Below are positions 61,037-64,000 of a stretch of DNA of 64,000 nucleotides, piece by piece. The stretch is taken from positions 18,309 through 82,308 of the forward strand of contig NZ_JBEZFP010000028.1 of the NCBI RefSeq assembly GCF_040649515.1, in the 5' to 3' direction. The DNA comes from Yinghuangia elevatio. GTDB lineage: Bacteria; Actinomycetota; Actinomycetes; Streptomycetales; Streptomycetaceae. A model generated the notes under the pieces. That model saw only the letters and a program-made list of their open reading frames with translations, was not told the DNA's origin and did no database searches. A program made the position numbers and the translations under genes. Positions within the stretch are counted from its first letter, which is position 1. Every line of letters starts with the position of its first letter.

Positions 61037-61249
61037 GTCTGGGATCGGGAGACCGGCGTGTGGGGCGCCGGCCGACCCGCGTCGACGGATCCACCCCTGC
61101 TCGGCCCGCCCCGCGCCGGCCGGGCCATCCGCCGTCCACCGCACGGCACTCCGAGGCGTACGCGTGCACCTCCGCGCCCCGGAGACCGGGCATACGGACC
61201 GCTCACCCCGGGGCGGGACGGGCACGATCCCGAGGAGGGACAGCTCTCT

Positions 61250-63640
61250 ATGCGCAAACCCGCGAAGGGCCTCGCGGCGGTGGTCGGCACCGCCGTCGCG
61301 GCCGTCGGGGTTGTGGTCACGGTGGGTTCCCCGGCGGCACACGCCGAGACCGTGACCTACAACGTTCACTGCACACCGCCCAGCGTCGGCGGCGGCCCGT
61401 TCGACTTCGCCGCCCAGGTCGACCTCTCGGTCAGCCCGAGCAAGCCGGCGTACGCGGTCGGCGACCAGGTCACCGTCACCTGGTCCTGGAAGGCCGCTGC
61501 CGACAACCCGTCGGGCGTCACCGTCAACGCCGACTCGGTGCAGCCGTTCGGCACCGTCAACGTCTCCGGCGCGCAGGGCGGCACGGTCGCCGTGTCCGGG
61601 CCGAAGAAGAACGCCTCGACGCCGAGCGGCCGGCCGCTGTGGCTGTCGGACATGACCGGAACGCTGACCATCGCGAAGCCCGGCGCGCTCCACCTGTCGC
61701 CCGGCAGCTACAAGAACGTCGCCAGCATGCTGGGCACGTGGGAGACCCCGTGCAACGCCACCGGCACACCGGGGGTGTCCACCACTCTCCAGGTGGACGG
61801 CTCGGTGCAGCCCGCGACGCTCGGTGTCACGCGTACCGAAGTGCGGCCCGGCAGCGCGCCGTTCCAACTCGTCGGCGCGAACTGGCCGGCGGGCGGGGCC
61901 GCTCCGACGGTGGAGCTGTGCGCCGCGGACGGCACCGCGTGCGCCGCCTCGCGGATCACTTCGGCCGGTGTCGGCGTCGACGCCGGCGGCAACCTCGCGG
62001 GCCGCGCGTCCGTGCCGCCGACCACGAGCGAGGGCGACTACAAGGTCCGCGTCTCGTCCGGCACGACCGCCGTGGCGGTGCCGCTCAAGGTGCGCAACAA
62101 CGCGCCCGCGTGGGCGGAGCCGGTCGCGTACGACGTCAGCTGCAAGCAGGCGACGAACGGCAGCGTCTTCCCGTGGAAGCCGCGCGTGGTACTCGAACTG
62201 ACGCCGGAGAAGCCGTATTACAGCGTCGGCGACGTGGTGAACGTGACGTGGCGCTGGAAGGACTACCCGCGCAATCCGCAGATGCCGGGCGTGATCCTGC
62301 TGAAGGACACCGTCACGCCGTCCGGCGTCGTCAAGCTGTCCGGTGCCCAGACCGGCAACGTCACGGTCAACGGCCCGAAGAAGAACCCGAGCGCGGGTGC
62401 GCCGCCCGCGGTCGTCCAGGTCTCCGACATGACCGGCACGTTCACGGTCACCGCGAACGGCGCGATCGACGTGAGTCCGGGCGATTACGCGCTCAAGCTC
62501 ATCGCCCAGACGACCCCGTGCACGGTCTCGGGTACGCCGGGCGTCTCCTCGACGGCGCAGGTCGGCCTCCCGGTCCCGCCGGCACCGACGCTCGCGGCCG
62601 CCTCGAGTCCGGTCAAGGCCGGTGAGACGGTCGCGCTGTCGGGCGTCAACTGGCCCGCCGTGGGCGCCGGAACGGTCGCCGTGCAGCTGTGCGCGGCGGA
62701 CGGCGGCGCGTGCGACGGGACGGCATTCAGCGCCAACACCCTGAGCGTGGGTCCCGACGGGGCACTCGGCGGCAACGCCACGTTGGCGCCCACCGCACCG
62801 CAGGGGGCTCGCCTGGTCAAGGTGACCATCGGATCGGGCCCCGGGGCCGGTACGGCCACCGCACCGCTGACCGTGGAGCCGCCCGCACCCAACCTGCGCA
62901 AGGTGGAGCTGACGCCCGATCACGGGCCGCTGGGCACCGTGGTGACGGTACGCGGCACCGGCTACACGCCGAACACGGCGATCTCGATCGCGGGCGTGGA
63001 CAAGGACCTTCAGCCCACGTTCGACCTGGCCTTCCTCGATTCTGGGCCGGACGGCACCTTCGTGGGGCAGCTGACCGTCACCAAGGCGCAGACGGACCAG
63101 ATCGCCGCCGCCGAGGGCGTGGACCAGAACAAGGCCGCCGCGGCCAAGTTCACCGTCGAGGGCGGCGGCAACACGGACGGCGAAGTCCTGCCCGGACACC
63201 TGGGGTTCAAGCGGACGGGGGCGTCGGACAAGCTCGTCGAGCTCTCCCCGGTGACCATCGACGGACGACCGCAGACCATGAACGGCGCCCTGAACCAGGT
63301 CGTCGTGCAGGACTTCCGAGGTGGCACCCTGGGCTGGGAACTGACGGGACGCATAGGCGACTTCGTCTCGGACACGCAGGGCACGACGGGCACCCTGCCC
63401 GGCGCGGCGCTGTACTGGACGCCCAACTGCGCGGTGGTGAACCCGGATTCGCCGAGCCCGGTGCTCACCGGCGTGCCGGGTGCGGTCGACGGCTCGCGGC
63501 TGTGCGGCATGCCGGCGCAGACGACGCCGGGCCTGCCGAGCGGCGGGGAGTTCTCGGCGGACGCGGGGCTCGCGCTCCACGTGCCCGGGTTCCCGCTCGC
63601 GGGGACGTACACGGCGACCCTGACGCTCACGCTGATCTGA
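61250..63640 (+). CDS. Large secreted WxL-like protein with repeated beta domains
   Basis: ATG 61250 with AGGAGGGA 8 bp upstream; 796 residues. Signal peptide about 1-32 (AHA|ET). Residues 35-170 and 290-430 are two copies of the domain found once in the preceding protein (PSKPAYAVGDQVTVTWSWK; PEKPYYSVGDVVNVTWRWK). After each comes an Ig-like domain with a VELCAADGTACA or VQLCAADGGACD Cys pair, and a further IPT-like domain lies about 545-640. The C-terminal WxL-like region (about 645-796) has VVVQDFRGGTLGWELTGRI, YWTPNCAV, RLCGMPAQ and GTYTATLTLTLI. The highest-copy modular protein of the set; a wall-bound fibre or adhesin is a fair guess. Confidence 0.85.
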   Translation: MRKPAKGLAAVVGTAVAAVGVVVTVGSPAAHAETVTYNVHCTPPSVGGGPFDFAAQVDLSVSPSKPAYAVGDQVTVTWSWKAAADNPSGVTVNADSVQPFGTVNVSGAQGGTVAVSGPKKNASTPSGRPLWLSDMTGTLTIAKPGALHLSPGSYKNVASMLGTWETPCNATGTPGVSTTLQVDGSVQPATLGVTRTEVRPGSAPFQLVGANWPAGGAAPTVELCAADGTACAASRITSAGVGVDAGGNLAGRASVPPTTSEGDYKVRVSSGTTAVAVPLKVRNNAPAWAEPVAYDVSCKQATNGSVFPWKPRVVLELTPEKPYYSVGDVVNVTWRWKDYPRNPQMPGVILLKDTVTPSGVVKLSGAQTGNVTVNGPKKNPSAGAPPAVVQVSDMTGTFTVTANGAIDVSPGDYALKLIAQTTPCTVSGTPGVSSTAQVGLPVPPAPTLAAASSPVKAGETVALSGVNWPAVGAGTVAVQLCAADGGACDGTAFSANTLSVGPDGALGGNATLAPTAPQGARLVKVTIGSGPGAGTATAPLTVEPPAPNLRKVELTPDHGPLGTVVTVRGTGYTPNTAISIAGVDKDLQPTFDLAFLDSGPDGTFVGQLTVTKAQTDQIAAAEGVDQNKAAAAKFTVEGGGNTDGEVLPGHLGFKRTGASDKLVELSPVTIDGRPQTMNGALNQVVVQDFRGGTLGWELTGRIGDFVSDTQGTTGTLPGAALYWTPNCAVVNPDSPSPVLTGVPGAVDGSRLCGMPAQTTPGLPSGGEFSADAGLALHVPGFPLAGTYTATLTLTLI

Positions 63641-63728
63641 CGGGGGACCTGACGCGGAACGGGCGCTGATCGGGCGCTGATCTCGGCGCCGGCGCAACGC
63701 CGGTACGACGGCCCGACCGGAGGCACCT

Positions 63729-63783
63729 CGGAGGGTGCCGCCGACATCCTGTGCGGGATGCCGGCGGCACCCTCCGTGGTTTT
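63729..63783 (+). terminator. Strong Rho-independent terminator after the large WxL gene
   Basis: Perfect 15-bp stem (63729-63743 with 63762-63776), extended inside by CATCC/GGATG, followed by TGGTTTT. One of the clearest terminators in the window. Confidence 0.85.
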
Positions 63784-63825
63784 CCGGACCCCGCGCCCGG
63801 CTCCGACGGCCGTCGGCGGCCGTCT

Positions 63826-63843
63826 GGATCGACACGTGTCACC
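63826..63843. repeat. 18-bp direct repeat containing GACACGTGTC, copy 2
   Basis: Identical to 59275-59292. Here it lies about 58 bp upstream of the -35 box at 63901. A shared GACGGGCGAA is also near both copies, in a different order. Confidence 0.65.
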
Positions 63844-63900
63844 GCAGGTCAGCGCGTTGCGGACGGGCGAAGTCCGGTGTTACCGGAAGTAATTGCGGTA

Positions 63901-63930
63901 TTGACTTCGGCGGTCTTTCACGGCTGAATG
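63901..63930 (+). promoter_or_regulatory. Promoter at the right edge
   Basis: TTGACT (63901-63906), 18 bp, TGAATG (63925-63930), matching the promoter at 60980. Confidence 0.6.
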
Positions 63931-63945
63931 TCCCCGCCCCACTTC

Positions 63946-63959
63946 TGTAACACGTTCCA
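63946..63959. promoter_or_regulatory. AAC-N2-GTT operator, copy 4
   Basis: TGTAACACGTTCCA, full match to TnnAACnnGTTnnA, 15 bp past the -10 box. AACACGTTCCAG is identical in copy 3. Confidence 0.65.
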
Positions 63960-64000
63960 GTCGTGCGGCCGGTCGGCTCCCGAACAGGGGTCGGGAGCCC

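Larger units (their letters stand above)
60826..61249. other. Intergenic region with terminator, promoter and operator
   Basis: 424 bp. A structured GC-rich hairpin (60843-60884) can end the upstream transcript. The promoter (60980-61009) and operator (61023-61036) of the next gene follow, leaving a leader of roughly 230 nt. No small gene is supported. Confidence 0.5.
63641..64000. other. Right-edge intergenic region leading to the next surface unit
   Basis: 360 bp with, in order, a strong terminator, an 18-bp repeat containing GACACGTGTC, a TTGACT/TGAATG promoter and an AAC-N2-GTT operator, all pointing right. The gene they control starts beyond the window and is predicted to be another WxL-type protein. 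Confidence 0.55.

Noticed and set aside
1..64000. CRISPR arrays, insertion sequences, prophage or tRNA genes
   Set aside because: No spaced direct repeats of CRISPR type, transposase, integrase or cloverleaf sequence was recognised; the tandem repeats seen are short and uninterrupted.

Overview
The window is very GC-rich, with dense genes, many GTG/TTG starts and stop/start overlaps. Gene content is that of a high-GC actinobacterium close to Streptomyces: LytR-CpsA-Psr (LCP) phosphotransferases, the purE-purK-GtrA neighbourhood, LAXTG sorting signals and an HSP90/TPR pair. No tRNA, rRNA, transposase, phage gene or CRISPR array was recognised. I cannot name the genus; a Streptomycetaceae-like genome fits best.

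Region 1 (1-33.6 kb) is a cell-wall glycopolymer locus. Four LCP genes stand in tandem at the left edge (the first cut by the window) and two more stand at 30.3-33.6 kb. LCP enzymes move undecaprenyl-linked glycopolymers onto peptidoglycan. Between them, on the minus strand, lie: five sugar-nucleotide enzymes (6-dehydrogenase, 2-epimerase, 3-dehydrogenase, PLP aminotransferase, hexapeptide N-acetyltransferase) that together would make UDP-2,3-diacetamido-2,3-dideoxymannuronic acid; a TagGH/Wzm-Wzt type ABC exporter; and seven more glycosyltransferase genes besides the one next to the acetyltransferase, one of which fuses two glycosyltransferase modules that occur as single genes around it. My inference is a teichuronic-acid-like polymer made inside, exported by the ABC pair and attached to the wall by the LCP proteins.

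Region 2 (33.6-47.5 kb) is mostly housekeeping: an HSP90-like ATPase with a large downstream helical-repeat protein, an acyl-CoA dehydrogenase, UDP-glucose dehydrogenase, two tandem CoA-binding proteins, PurE and PurK, two tandem GtrA membrane proteins and an OmpR-type two-component system.

Region 3 (47.5-64 kb) is the most unusual part: a surface-protein locus that looks like an actinobacterial version of the WxL/DUF916 (Csc) complexes of low-GC Gram-positives. It has one DUF916 membrane protein, a membrane protein with an Ig/neocarzinostatin-like domain, four intact WxL-like proteins, one decayed WxL gene, and four further secreted proteins, three with LAXTG/LPXTG sorting signals and one with only a C-terminal membrane anchor. 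Four transcription units here share one layout: TTGACW, 18 bp, a -10 box, 13-15 bp, then a palindromic AAC-N2-GTT operator. The rightmost copy drives a gene beyond the window, so the locus continues.
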